In this document: positions 33,593 through 42,908 of the stretch, one piece after another | Numbering within the stretch: the first letter of the stretch is position 1 | Layout: each line of letters starts with the position of its first letter | NCBI GenBank assembly: GCA_951812925.1 | Contig: OX638368.1 | Location: 73,938,422-74,002,421, forward strand | Length of the DNA: 64,000 bases | From: Calliopum simillimum | Taxonomy: Eukaryota > Arthropoda > Insecta > Diptera > Lauxaniidae | Direction of reading: 5' to 3' | Notes under the pieces: model-generated | Seen by the model: the letters and a program-made list of their open reading frames with translations, nothing else | The model's database searches: none | What the model was told of the DNA's origin: nothing | Program-made: the position numbers and the translations under genes

Positions 33593-33982
33593 ATGGATTG
33601 GAACGGCACATCGCACGAGAATTTGCAAGAAGCGTGCCGCCAATATCATTTATCGGAAGATGGCGATAGGAACACATTAATAAGAAGAATCAAATTGTAC
33701 GAGAAAGAACGACTTGAAAAACGAAAGGAAGATGAAGAAGCCGAAAGGATAAGAAAAGAAGTCGGAAGAAGAAAGAAGCAAGATGAAGAAACCGAAAGAA
33801 AAAGGTTAGAAGATGAAAGAAGCAAGAAGAAAGAAGAAGAAGAAGCGAAAAAGATAAGAATAGAAGCTGAAAGACGGAAGAAGCAAGAAGAAGAAAACGA
33901 AGAAAGAAGGATGCAGGAACAGATTCAATTTGAAAAAGAAAAAGAACAATCCAGAATGCAAGAGCAGGAATTTGAAGGGTGA
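33593..33982 (+). CDS. gypsy gag N-terminal part with SAP-like domain
   Basis: 129 residues from the first ATG after the leader. Residues 8-36 (NLQEACRQYHLSEDGDRNTL then IRRIKLYEKER) fit the SAP motif, a helix-loop-helix DNA-binding fold found at the N-terminus of Gag in some gypsy elements. Residues 40-125 are a long Glu/Lys/Arg coiled coil (EERIRKE, RRKKQEEE type). The frame ends at TGA 33980 while the coil continues in another frame from 33979, so Gag is split by a shift of one base at about 33975. A shift inside the coiled coil, well before the zinc knuckles, is unlike the usual programmed gag-pol site and is more likely a mutation. Confidence 0.75.
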   Translation: MDWNGTSHENLQEACRQYHLSEDGDRNTLIRRIKLYEKERLEKRKEDEEAERIRKEVGRRKKQDEETERKRLEDERSKKKEEEEAKKIRIEAERRKKQEEENEERRMQEQIQFEKEKEQSRMQEQEFEG

Positions 33983-36714
33983 GACGAGAAGCAGAAAAAA
34001 GAAAAGCTAAAGAGGACGAGCTACGTTTTGAACAGCGGGTGCAGATCGAGCTGCAAAGGCTAAGAGATGCTAATTCAAATTCGAGCAATTCATATGATTT
34101 TCAAACAGATATCCAGAGAAGAATGAATGACGAACAGTTACCAAGCCAATATAGACAAGACGTAACATTTCGTGATGATGATGAATCAATGCAGAAATTT
34201 TCTGGCGAAGATGAGCGCAGCATTAACAAATGGCTCGAAGAATTCAAGCAAAATTGTGAATTGTTTCGATGGACCGAGCTGCAGAAATTAATATACGCTA
34301 AACGTTTACTAAAAGGCACCGCTAAACTCTTTATGGACCATGAATGTAAAGCAAAATCATTTACAGAGTTGGAAAACGGATTAAGAAAAGAGTTTAGAAC
34401 AACAATAAGCAGTGCCAATGTACATCGAAAGCTGTGTGAACGTAAGAAAAAGACAAACGAATCCTACCGGCAGTATATTTATGCAATGCTTGACATCGCT
34501 AGTCAAGCCAATATTGAAACCAGTGCAATTATTTTATATATTGTTGATGGTGTCACAGGATCTCCTCACAGCAAGGCTTTCTTGAATGAAGCAAGAACAA
34601 TTGAGGAACTCAAAGAAAAGCTACTGATGTACGAAATAATACAGTCGAAAACACAAGAAGAAGCAAATAAAGCTGAAAAAACTAGCAAGAATATAAAAAA
34701 TGAGAAGAATTACAAGATTGACAAGAATAATTCAGGTGAGAAAAAACGTTATTTCAATTGTGGCGATAAGACTCATATTTTAGACGAATGTCCAGACAAA
34801 ATGAAAGGCCCTAAGTGTTTTAAGTGCAACGAGTTTGGGCACAAGTCAAATAGCTGCTGCAAATCTAAGGAAGGAGATACTAAGTCGAAAGTGCACATGC
34901 TGGGGTTTAAAAGATCTTGCAAGGTAGTCTCAATCAATGGTGTTGAAATGGAAGCGCTTATAGACAGTGGCAGCCAAATTACAACAATGCGTAAAGATGC
35001 GTTTTACTTGAATAAGTTTGGAATGTTTTCGAAAACGAATACTATTTTTTGTGATATCGGATCTGCATCTACTGAAGCCATTGGTGTATTTGACGTAGTT
35101 GTTAAAGCTGATGATTGTTCTCTGGTGGGTAAATGTCATGTAATACCAAACGAGTGTGTGGATGTCGATTTGATAATTGGCATGAATTTAACAAATCAGG
35201 TGACAGTTTGCTTCTCAGACGACGGAGTAACGATGACACGCTCAACAAAAATTAAAGATGAACTGTCATATGAATTGGAACAACAAAATAATTGTTTGCT
35301 GATTTCGAATGAAGAAAACCTGATGCCTGATCTCTCTCATGTAAGAAACAAGACGATATTTACAGAAGTTAAAAATATGATTAATGGATATAAGCCGCAA
35401 CCAATCAAAAAGTCACCTGTGAGCTTAAAAATTATACTTGCTGATGACATTCCAGTAGCACAGCGTCCACGTCGACTACCGCAAGTAGAAAAACTGGAAG
35501 TCGAAAAGCAGATCAATACGTGGTTGACAGATGGGATAATTCGACCAAGTATTTCGAACTATGCTAGTCCAATTGTTCTCGTAGGAAAAAAAGATGGATC
35601 GAAACGTTTGTGTGTGGACTACCGAAAACTTAATCAGAAGATTGTTAAAGACAAAAATCTCATGCCGCTTATAGAGGACCAAATCGATATGCTGCAAAAT
35701 AGTAAAGTTTTCAGTACACTAAACTTGGCAAACGGGTTCTTTCATGTTTCAGTCGATGAAGATAGCCGCAAATATACATCATTTGTCACTCCAGCAGGAC
35801 AATATGAGTTTTTGAAGGTTCCGTTTGGATTGTGCACTAGCCCAGCAGTTTTTCAACGATTTATCAACACAATTTTCAACTCGCTAATGCTTGAGGGAAT
35901 TTTATTATTTTATATGGATGATTTGATTATCATAGCAAAAGATGAAATTGAAGCTGTTGAACGATTAAAGAAGGTTTTAAAAGTAGCTTCAGAATATAAT
36001 CTGAACATTAAGTGGAAGAAATGTCATCTGTTGCAAACCAAAATTGAATTTCTCGGATATGAGATTGAAAATGGTCAAATTAGGCCATCTCCTCTGAAAA
36101 CAAAAGATGTTCGAAATTTTCCAGAGCCAAAAACCGAAAAAGAGGAGCAACGATTTCTTGGTTTGGCTGGATATTTTCGAAAATTTATTCAAGACTTTGC
36201 AATGATTGCCAAGCCTTTAAGTCACTTACTGCGAAAAAACACTAAATTCGAGTTTGGTGAAACACATCACCGATCATTTAATTTGCTGAAGAAGTGTATA
36301 TCAGAAAGACCAGTTCTGACAATTTTTCGACAAGGCGCAGAAATCGAGCTGCATACTGATGCATCTAAATGGGCTCTTGCTGCTATTCTAATACAACGAG
36401 ATTACGACGATGGAAAGTTGCACCCAGTTCGTTATCTAAGTATAAAAACTTCAGAGGCTGAACAAAAATGTCACAGCTACGAACTTGAAGTACTCGCTGT
36501 GGTAAAAGCTGTGCAAAAGTTTCGGGTATACTTGCTTGGACAACACTTCAAAATCATTACTGATTGCAAAGCATTTGAAGCAACGATGAAAAAGAAAGAT
36601 GTGCCGAAAATTTCTAGATGGGCTCTTTTGCATCAAGAATATGATTGTGAAGTTATTCATCGCGCAGGAAATAGAATGAAGCACGTCGATGCGTTAAGCC
36701 GCATGGACAAGTAG
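33979..36714 (+). CDS. gypsy Gag-Pol: zinc knuckles, protease, RT, RNase H
   Basis: A 911-residue open frame without an ATG at its start (begins at GTG), continuing the Gag coil. Capsid-like region residues 70-215 (KWLEEFKQNCELFRW, LKGTAKLFM). Zinc knuckles 258-293: the first, YFNCGDKTHILDEC, has Tyr where a Cys is expected; the second, CFKCNEFGHKSNSC, is complete. Protease IDSGSQITT near 328. RT motifs: KKDGSKRLCVDYRKLN, FSTLNLANGFFHV, VPFGLCTSPAVFQRF and FYMDDLIIIAKD (YMDD 645-648). In the first palm motif Asn 582 replaces the catalytic Asp (normally TLDL). RNase H: LHTDASKWALAA, SYELEVLAV, IITDCKAF, ending HVDALSRMDK. The frame stops where the integrase linker should begin. Confidence 0.9.
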   Translation: MRREAEKRKAKEDELRFEQRVQIELQRLRDANSNSSNSYDFQTDIQRRMNDEQLPSQYRQDVTFRDDDESMQKFSGEDERSINKWLEEFKQNCELFRWTELQKLIYAKRLLKGTAKLFMDHECKAKSFTELENGLRKEFRTTISSANVHRKLCERKKKTNESYRQYIYAMLDIASQANIETSAIILYIVDGVTGSPHSKAFLNEARTIEELKEKLLMYEIIQSKTQEEANKAEKTSKNIKNEKNYKIDKNNSGEKKRYFNCGDKTHILDECPDKMKGPKCFKCNEFGHKSNSCCKSKEGDTKSKVHMLGFKRSCKVVSINGVEMEALIDSGSQITTMRKDAFYLNKFGMFSKTNTIFCDIGSASTEAIGVFDVVVKADDCSLVGKCHVIPNECVDVDLIIGMNLTNQVTVCFSDDGVTMTRSTKIKDELSYELEQQNNCLLISNEENLMPDLSHVRNKTIFTEVKNMINGYKPQPIKKSPVSLKIILADDIPVAQRPRRLPQVEKLEVEKQINTWLTDGIIRPSISNYASPIVLVGKKDGSKRLCVDYRKLNQKIVKDKNLMPLIEDQIDMLQNSKVFSTLNLANGFFHVSVDEDSRKYTSFVTPAGQYEFLKVPFGLCTSPAVFQRFINTIFNSLMLEGILLFYMDDLIIIAKDEIEAVERLKKVLKVASEYNLNIKWKKCHLLQTKIEFLGYEIENGQIRPSPLKTKDVRNFPEPKTEKEEQRFLGLAGYFRKFIQDFAMIAKPLSHLLRKNTKFEFGETHHRSFNLLKKCISERPVLTIFRQGAEIELHTDASKWALAAILIQRDYDDGKLHPVRYLSIKTSEAEQKCHSYELEVLAVVKAVQKFRVYLLGQHFKIITDCKAFEATMKKKDVPKISRWALLHQEYDCEVIHRAGNRMKHVDALSRMDK

Positions 36715-37277
36715 AACGAGTTCACAGGACAATTATTTCAGTTCTCTCTAAGTTGTCAATAAATGATCCAGAAAAGTGGTACCAGTTTGTAAGTGCAGTC
36801 CAGAAGTACTTAAATAAAACTACTCACCGATCAACTAATATATCGCCATTTGAGTTGATGATAGGAGTTTCAATAAACACAAAAGACGATATGCGAATCG
36901 CTGAAATTATTGATGACGAAGTAGCAGCTATTTTCAATCAAGATGGAGAAGAGCTACGGAACACAGCCAAACAACAAATTACTGCTATCCAAAACGAAAA
37001 TAAAATGACGTTTGATCGTAAAAGAAAAACTCCAACTCAGTACAAGGTGGGTGATTTAGTAGCTATTGCTAGAACGCAATTCGGTGTTGGGATGAAGTTG
37101 AGACCAAAGTTCCATGAGCCATATGAAGTGACTAAATACAAAGGCAATGACCGTTATGATGTAAGAAAAGTTGGTGACCATGAAGGCCCAGGTAACACTT
37201 CAACAAGTGCAGATAATATGAAACCTTGGAGTAGAGTAGCGATTGTATGCAGTACATCCGGGCCGGATGAATTGTAG
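36715..37277 (+). pseudogene. gypsy integrase C-terminal remnant
   Basis: Read from about 36715 as VERVHRTIISVLSKLS, then KWYQFVSAVQKYLNKTTH, NISPFELMIG, KRKTPTQYKVGDLVAIARTQ and KLRPKFHEPYEVTKYKGNDR, ending at 37277. VERVHR corresponds to the segment at the third catalytic residue of gypsy integrase. The HHCC zinc domain and the first two catalytic Asp residues are absent, so a deletion of several hundred bases joins RNase H (MDK) directly to this point. The copy cannot integrate on its own. Confidence 0.85.
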
Positions 37278-37287
37278 GATGGCCGAT

Positions 37288-37506
37288 TGTGGAATTGTGC
37301 AAACACTGTACTCCCAAAGTACTTGCCGTATTATGTTTTAAGTATTTATTATTGTCAATAGGAAGCCTTTACTTTATTCAAATGATTTTTTCATTCGTCT
37401 AGAAAATACAGATTGAATCGTTTCATAGTTTTTCAAGTCACTTAATTTTTATATTTTATTGGAAATAAAATCAATTTTAATACTACAATCAATTTCATTT
37501 CCTACA
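37288..37506 (+). repeat. gypsy 3' LTR
   Basis: Same 219 bp as the 5' LTR with one substitution, followed by tgga. Confidence 0.92.
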
Positions 37507-37980
37507 TGGATGTACGTGTTATCTTTTAAGTAACATGGGAAAAATTAAAAGAGGGGACGCTGCAACCCGCCACATAAAAAAAACATTCGCAATATTTTAC
37601 CTTTGCACCTAGTGTAGATATTATTATAAAATCTAGTACAATTTTCATAGTATGACGAACATTTTTTGCGAGAAAGTGCGAGGATTTAAACCTCACGTGT
37701 AGTCAGCACAAAACTGCATATTTTCTTAAAATGTTCATCTCTACCCGGTGCGGAGCATTGCTCATAGCTTTTTAGTCCAATAAACAACAAAAATATAAAT
37801 TTCGAAAGCAGAAAAAATTGCAATTTTGTTTGAATTGTTTGTGGCAACACTTTGTAATATATATATAAACAAAAGATTTTTTTGGAAAGCTTATGCATCG
37901 AGTCAATTTTGGTTTTTTTTTCTTAATTTTATTTCATGGAAAAATTACCACAAAATTTACTGAGGTTGAAGCGCTTTCCG

Positions 37981-38160
37981 GAACAAAAATTTTTTTAAAT
38001 TTTATTATATTCAAAATATGAACTTTGAAGTGCAATAATATGTACTAAACATAAAAATACATTTTTGGAGGAACAAAAATTTTTTTAAATTTTATTATAT
38101 TCAAAATATGAACTTTGAAGTGCAATAATATGTACTAAACATAAAAATACATTTTTGGAG
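37981..38160. repeat. Exact tandem duplication of 90 bp
   Basis: 37981-38070 and 38071-38160 appear identical, each beginning gaacaaaaatttttttaaat and ending acatttttggag. No coding content. Confidence 0.9.
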
Positions 38161-38339
38161 TGGACATATTTAAACACTTCTGCATATGTTTTAAAATTTA
38201 CAGTGCGGCTTGGAATATATTTCACTTCGCGTCAACCGTTTATTTTCAAATAAATATTTTTTAAAAACACACTAATAATGAATGTACGCTCAAAAGTATG
38301 AATGCGACGATATAATTTTTTGACCCAGGGTGTACCAAT

Positions 38340-39175
38340 TTATGTACTTTCAAATAACTGACATAAAAATCAAAAATTCAAAACTACAATTTTTGGGTTT
38401 TGCCGATTTAAAAAAATTCTAGCCGGGATTTCACTAAAATATAGTGTACGACGAGTAGTATTTATTATATTGCTGCAGCAAGGCATCTTAAAATGGTCAT
38501 AACTTTGTAGAAAAAAATCATAGGAGCCCACTTTGTAGCTCATTTTGGAGATAAAGAATGGCATTACATGATTCGGTTAGTAAAAAAGAGCAGACGGATT
38601 TCGTTCATACTGTATACAACCTCAAATATAGTCGAAAACCGAGATTTTTTACTTCGAGTTTCATGATGTGATTTTAAAATTAACATATTTTTTCAGAGAA
38701 ATATTACAGATGGCCATTTGATAGCTCAATTTGAAGCCAAAAAAGAGTACCAAATGGTAAAATCTGGAAATTTGCACTTTTTTAGCTTTTTATTTTAAGA
38801 TATCTCCGACAAAAAAAAAGATATCGATATCAGTCCGATTGTGTTTTGAAGAAAAAAAAACTAGGGCTATTAGTTGTCATACCAGATTTTTCGGCTTAAA
38901 ATAACCTTGTCTTGTTACATAACTTAAAAAATAGGAAAAAATGGTGTCATTTAAACTTTTATGTAAGGATATCTCAAAACCCAGACGTAATATAGCAATT
39001 CTAAGACCGGATTCGGATTAAGCATCAAAAATCGCATCTGGAATGGCTATAAGTGTTTCTGGTTTTGGTTTGTGTTTTTCTTAAATACGAAACCGATTTA
39101 AAAAAAAAAAGGTTAAAAAATAGTTTAAAATTCAATATCTCCTGAATGGAATCAGCTAGGATTTTTTGGTTTGCA
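38340..39175. repeat. Right arm of the very wide inverted repeat
   Basis: Reverse complement of 25330-26130. Contains the shared module (ggatatctcaaaacccagac, aagaccggattcggatt, gatatctccgacaaa). The arms have diverged, so the structure is old relative to the gypsy insertion between them. Confidence 0.65.
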
Positions 39176-39838
39176 GTTTTTAAATCTAAATAAAAAAATA
39201 CAAATTTGACGTTCTTAACAAAACAAAACTAACTTTGGATTCATTCCGGGAAGCATAAAAGTTACATGTCAAATAAAATTGTATTTTCTTATGTTAATTA
39301 ACATTCTTAACTTATAATTTTCGAATTAAAAACAAAAATTTGATATTGTGTATGGATAATAAAAAAAAAAATCCATTTTTGACAAATAAGTCAAACTTTG
39401 GGCCAATTTCGGGAGACCTAAAAATTTTTCAATTCGACCAAATTTTTTTGGTAAATATAGTATGTGATTATAGGGCAACTTTCCATACACTTGCCTTTTT
39501 GAATTTAAAAAAAAAGTTTTTCATGATACACCCTATTGACATATTACACGGTGCGACACAAAAAAAAAAACACATGAGGAAATTCAAAAACTTCTTAAAG
39601 TAGACGTTAATAAAAAAATACCCGTTTCTCGTCGTTTTTCTCCAGCACGTCAGATTTTTTTTAGTCTATTTTTGAAGTTTTTTTATCCACTGTACATGAA
39701 AAAAACAAAAATACCGCATTCTTGTGTTGAATCGACTCACTTAATTTCACAATCCTTACATCTGAGGTATATCATGCCTTCTGAAGACTTATGCAGGGTA
39801 TTAAGGGGAATATTTTTTTAGCAAACTTTTACCTTCTA

Positions 39839-40381
39839 CAGTGTGCGCCATCTTTTATAATGGTATGTAAACATCGAAAAACTTTGACATTTCTCAACCG
39901 ATTGACTTGGTTGTACGTGTCTTTAAAACGTCAATTCAGTACAATTTTAACCATGAATCGGTTTACACCTAAACAGCGTGCCGAAATAGTTTGGGCCGGC
40001 GATTGCGCCAAAACCATCGTTGGGACCTACTTTTTCAAAGAAAATGAAACAGTCGTTGGAAATCGATATCGGTGAATGTTGGGGATATTTGAAGAGCAAA
40101 GTCTACGCCAGCAAGCCCCAGACCATTGACGAGCTGAAGGAAAACATTCGTGCCGAAATCGCCGCTATACCGCCCGAGATGCTCGAAAAAGTAATGGAAA
40201 ACGCAGCAAAAGGGTCACATTTTGTTTTGCCAAATATAGGCGGTCATTTGATTGATGTTGTATTCAAAAACAAGTCTTATTAAATTGTCAAAGTCGAAAT
40301 TGAATAAAAATGACTCATGTTATTTTTTTTTTTTAAAGTTATTCAATGTTTACATACCGTCATAAAAGATGGCGCACACTG
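39839..40381 (+). mobile_element. Tc1/mariner-superfamily deletion derivative
   Basis: Ends cagtgtgcgccatcttttat and ataaaagatggcgcacactg lie between TA (39837-39838 and 40382-40383). The inverted repeats extend inward over ggtatgtaaacat. Only 543 bp long. It carries three short pieces of a transposase gene (next entry), so it is an internally deleted, potentially mobilisable copy. Confidence 0.88.
39954..40283 (+). pseudogene. Transposase with two internal deletions
   Basis: Piece 1: MNRFTPKQRAEIVW, the start of the first helix-turn-helix. Piece 2: YFFKENETVVGNRYR, from the middle of the catalytic domain. Piece 3, in another frame: ECWGYLKSKVYASKPQTIDE, LKENIRAEIAAIPPEMLEKV and a tail ending FKNKSY. 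These match the start, centre and end of the IS630-Tc1-mariner group with the LWGYLKSKVY signature, which includes the residues around the last catalytic acid. About two thirds of the gene is gone. Confidence 0.8.
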
Positions 40382-41219
40382 TATTATCCCCGCAAATAGG
40401 TAATTTTTGACCATTTCTCAAAAAGGTACAAAAATTACCCCTTAAAAGGGGGAATAAGAAGCCAATATGTGCCACAGAAATATTTGCTTTTAGTTGCTGA
40501 ACACAAAAAATCATTAAAATTAATCAAAATTTCTTACAATCAATATTTTCCAAATTTCACTTCACTGTAAAACTATAAAACTACATTTTGGATAAAACTC
40601 GTTGTCACAAGATCATATCGAAACCATAAACATATTTACCCATTATATCCTCTTTTGAGGGTATCTTTGACCCCTTTTTCTAAAAACTAAGCTACAATGA
40701 GTTAAATATTCTAAGGAAAATTTCACTAGGAGTTACCAAAGACGAAAATTCTTAAAACTTAGGAAAACGCGGCAGGGATGTAATAAATATGCAATGTGAG
40801 AAGTCCTAATTGATTTTAACGATTTTTTGGGTTTCGGGATAAAATTTCGACTTTTTCAGCAACTAGTAGTGAAGTTTTATAGCAAATATTTCTGTAGTAC
40901 ATACTGACTCAATATTCCCCTGTTTAAGGCGTCATTCTTGTACATTTTTAGGAAAAGGGTAAAAATAGCCCACATGTGGGGGTTGAAGTGGTTTAAAATT
41001 TTCTACAAAAATATTCTTCGCAATATCCTGCATAAGTTTACTAAGCACATAATACACCTCGGATGTAAGGATCATATCATTAAATTCATCGATTTAACAC
41101 AAGAATGCGGTATTTTTGTTTTTTCATGTACAGTGGATTAAAAACCTTCAAAAATCGATTAAAAAAAAAATCTGACGTGCTAGAGAAAAACGACGAGAAA
41201 CGGGTATTTTTTTTTTTTG

Positions 41220-41868
41220 GTTCCACTCAAAAGCGGCCAAAAAATAGCGGCCAAAAAATAGGGGCCAAAAAATAGCGGCCAAAGAAAAAAAGGGGCCAAA
41301 AAATAGCGGCCAAATAAAAAAGGGGCCAAAAATGGTTAAAGTGTTAAATTATCATTATTTTGTTAAAAATCAAAGACATTAGGTAAAATAGTAAAGTAAA
41401 TTGACAAATTGTGTAAATAATAAATGGAAAAAGCTAGTTATGTAAGAAGTACAATGAAGTTAATTATAGTGAATGTGATTGCTGACATTAGTTAAGTATT
41501 CGTAAATTTCAGCATGAGTGAGATCTTCAGTTACCCATTTGGGTTCAAATCCAGAAACTACTTTACTAATGTCAGCAATCACATTCGCTACAATTAACTT
41601 CATTGTACTTCTTAACTAACTTTTTCCATTTATTATTTACACAATTTGTCAATTTACTTTACTATTTTACCTAATGTCTTTGATTTTTAACAATATAATG
41701 ATAATTTAACACTTTAACCATTTTTGGCCCCTTTTTTATTTGGCCGCTATTTTTTGGCCCCTTTTTGTATTTGGCCCCTTTTTTATTTGACCGCTATTTT
41801 TTGGCCCCTTTTTGTTGGCCGCTGTTTTTTGGCCGCTATTTTTTTGGACGCTTTTGAGTACCTCCTTT
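41220..41868. mobile_element. Foldback with ggccaaaaaatagc minisatellite arms
   Basis: Left arm 41233-41330 has about seven copies of ggccaaaaaatagc/ggggccaaa units; right arm 41725-41850 has the complement (ggccgctattttttggcccc). Inner arms, including caaagacattaggtaaaat and gtaaagtaaattgacaaatt, also pair, meeting near 41530. The ends (actcaaaagcggcc / ggacgcttttgagt) are inverted. Inserted in the right arm of the 39545-41925 foldback. Non-coding. Confidence 0.7.
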
Positions 41869-41929
41869 TTTTTAACGTCTACTTTGAGAATTTTTTGGAT
41901 TTTCTCATGTGTTTGAAATTGTTCTACAG

Positions 41930-42900
41930 TTTTATCAATATTACTCTCATAACACACATTTTATTTTCTCTCTCAAGTAAGAAAAAAATAAATAAAAAAA
42001 TTAAAAAGATTTGCCCAAAGAACACAGTGCTGCAAATTTATATCTCTTCTAGTTAACTTGGGGGCTGTCCATTAATTACGTTAGACGTTTTAAAGCAAAT
42101 TTTGGACCCCCCTCCCCCACGTAGTTAATTCAAAAATATTGGTAAGCATTAATGGAAATTTGTTTTACGTATTGTTACATAGTGTTAATTTATTATCCAA
42201 CAGCGTTTATGGTGTTGGCTAAAAAGGAAGTGCGAGAAATAAAGGTTTTATTTTATCACTTTAAAATTAAAAATCATTTTTTAATGAGCTGAAAAAAATG
42301 TATCATATTCTGGACAACTTTTGTTCTACGACTTTGAGCATAGGTGACATTTACCAAAACTAGGTAAAAAATACCTGGTTGGGTCTTAGCGGAACCACTA
42401 GGCACCCGGACATCAAAATTGAAAAATATGAATTTTGTAACAACCCAGTGTGCCAGACGGTTCATATCTCCGCTTTTTATCCATATTTTCTTATTTGAAA
42501 TCTTTGTGTGGAATAATCACTTCGGATTGTTGCATCGCGGGTATATTCTGGGTCCAACGTTTTTCAGGCGAAATTGAATTCACACCAGTACAACAATGTC
42601 ATTCCAAAACCATACTATTATGTAAGATACAACGTCTGTTTGTCTGTGTCTCCATAACTCGAGAACCATTCGTCAGATTTGCATGATTTTTTCTCTCCTT
42701 CATATATATTTAGCATGGCAAGGTTTTAGGATACATTTTATTTCGAAATACTTTCGGCTTCGTCCGGGTTCTTGGAAAATTCCATAATTCCAAATCAGTT
42801 ATCCGATTCGCATGATTTTTTGCTTTTGATAGCATGCTATCAGGTGAGATTCCAGGGCAAACACTAATTTAAAATACCCTTGGCATAGCCCGGGATATTA
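41930..42900. other. No gene seen; half of a CCCAGTG-ended repeat
   Basis: Contains ggggctgtccattaattacg-type sequence near 42062, a dispersed insect repeat to my knowledge. At 42444 there is cccagtgtgccagacggttc, the end of the small MITE at 50329-50413, but no partner end. The part from 42600 has two similar blocks with gcatgattttttctctcc / gcatgattttttgctttt. No coding region. Confidence 0.4.
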
Positions 42901-42908
42901 AAAAATCC

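Larger units (their letters stand above)
33328..37506 (+). mobile_element. gypsy-type LTR retrotransposon, recent but defective
   Basis: LTRs of 219 bp (33328-33546 and 37288-37506) differ at a single position (gcTgtatt against gcCgtatt), pointing to a recent insertion. The 4-bp duplication tgga flanks it (33324-33327 and 37507-37510), as usual for gypsy elements. The likely primer-binding region is attgggggctcaacacg right after the 5' LTR. At 4,179 bp it is shorter than complete relatives because most of integrase is missing. It landed in the 140-bp satellite. Confidence 0.92.
32745..37690 (+). repeat. About 140-bp satellite-like tandem repeat, split by gypsy
   Basis: Monomer anchors of the type ggcgttgcacccccatacaaa appear near 32755, 32832, 32968, 33110, 33250 and, beyond the gypsy insertion, near 37556 (gacgctgcaacccgccaca). 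Most spacings are 136-142 bp; the first is shorter. Other recurring blocks are tttgctatatctttacactt, gtatactatgttcacaaaat and ggaaattgggggaaattg. Repeat sequence occupies 32745-33327 and 37507-37690; the monomer spanning the gypsy insertion site is continuous when the element and one tgga are removed. Non-coding. Confidence 0.7.
39545..41925. mobile_element. Foldback element interrupted by two insertions
   Basis: Outer arms pair: acacatgaggaaattcaaaa / ttttctcatgtgtttgaaat, aaagtagacgttaa / ttaacgtctactttg, acccgtttctcgtcgttttt / aaaaacgacgagaaacgggt and gtacatgaaaaaaacaaaaa / tttttgttttttcatgtac. The left arm is cut by the 39839-40381 transposon and the right arm by the 41220-41868 foldback. 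Spacer 40390-40980 is non-coding, with repeated gggg/cccc-containing blocks. Target duplication not determined. Confidence 0.65.

Noticed and set aside
33979..33985. Programmed gag-pol frameshift at the junction of the two gypsy frames
   Set aside because: The shift falls inside the coiled coil of Gag, long before the zinc knuckles, and no classical slippery heptamer with a following structure is obvious; a mutation is the simpler reading.
33690..34088. Minus-strand open frame rich in Ser, Leu and Phe
   Set aside because: It is the antisense of the gypsy Gag coiled coil; its composition follows from GAA/AAG-rich codons on the other strand.
41233..41330. Short regularly spaced repeats resembling a CRISPR array
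   Set aside because: Units are 14-17 bp without unique spacers, arranged as foldback arms in a eukaryotic TE context.
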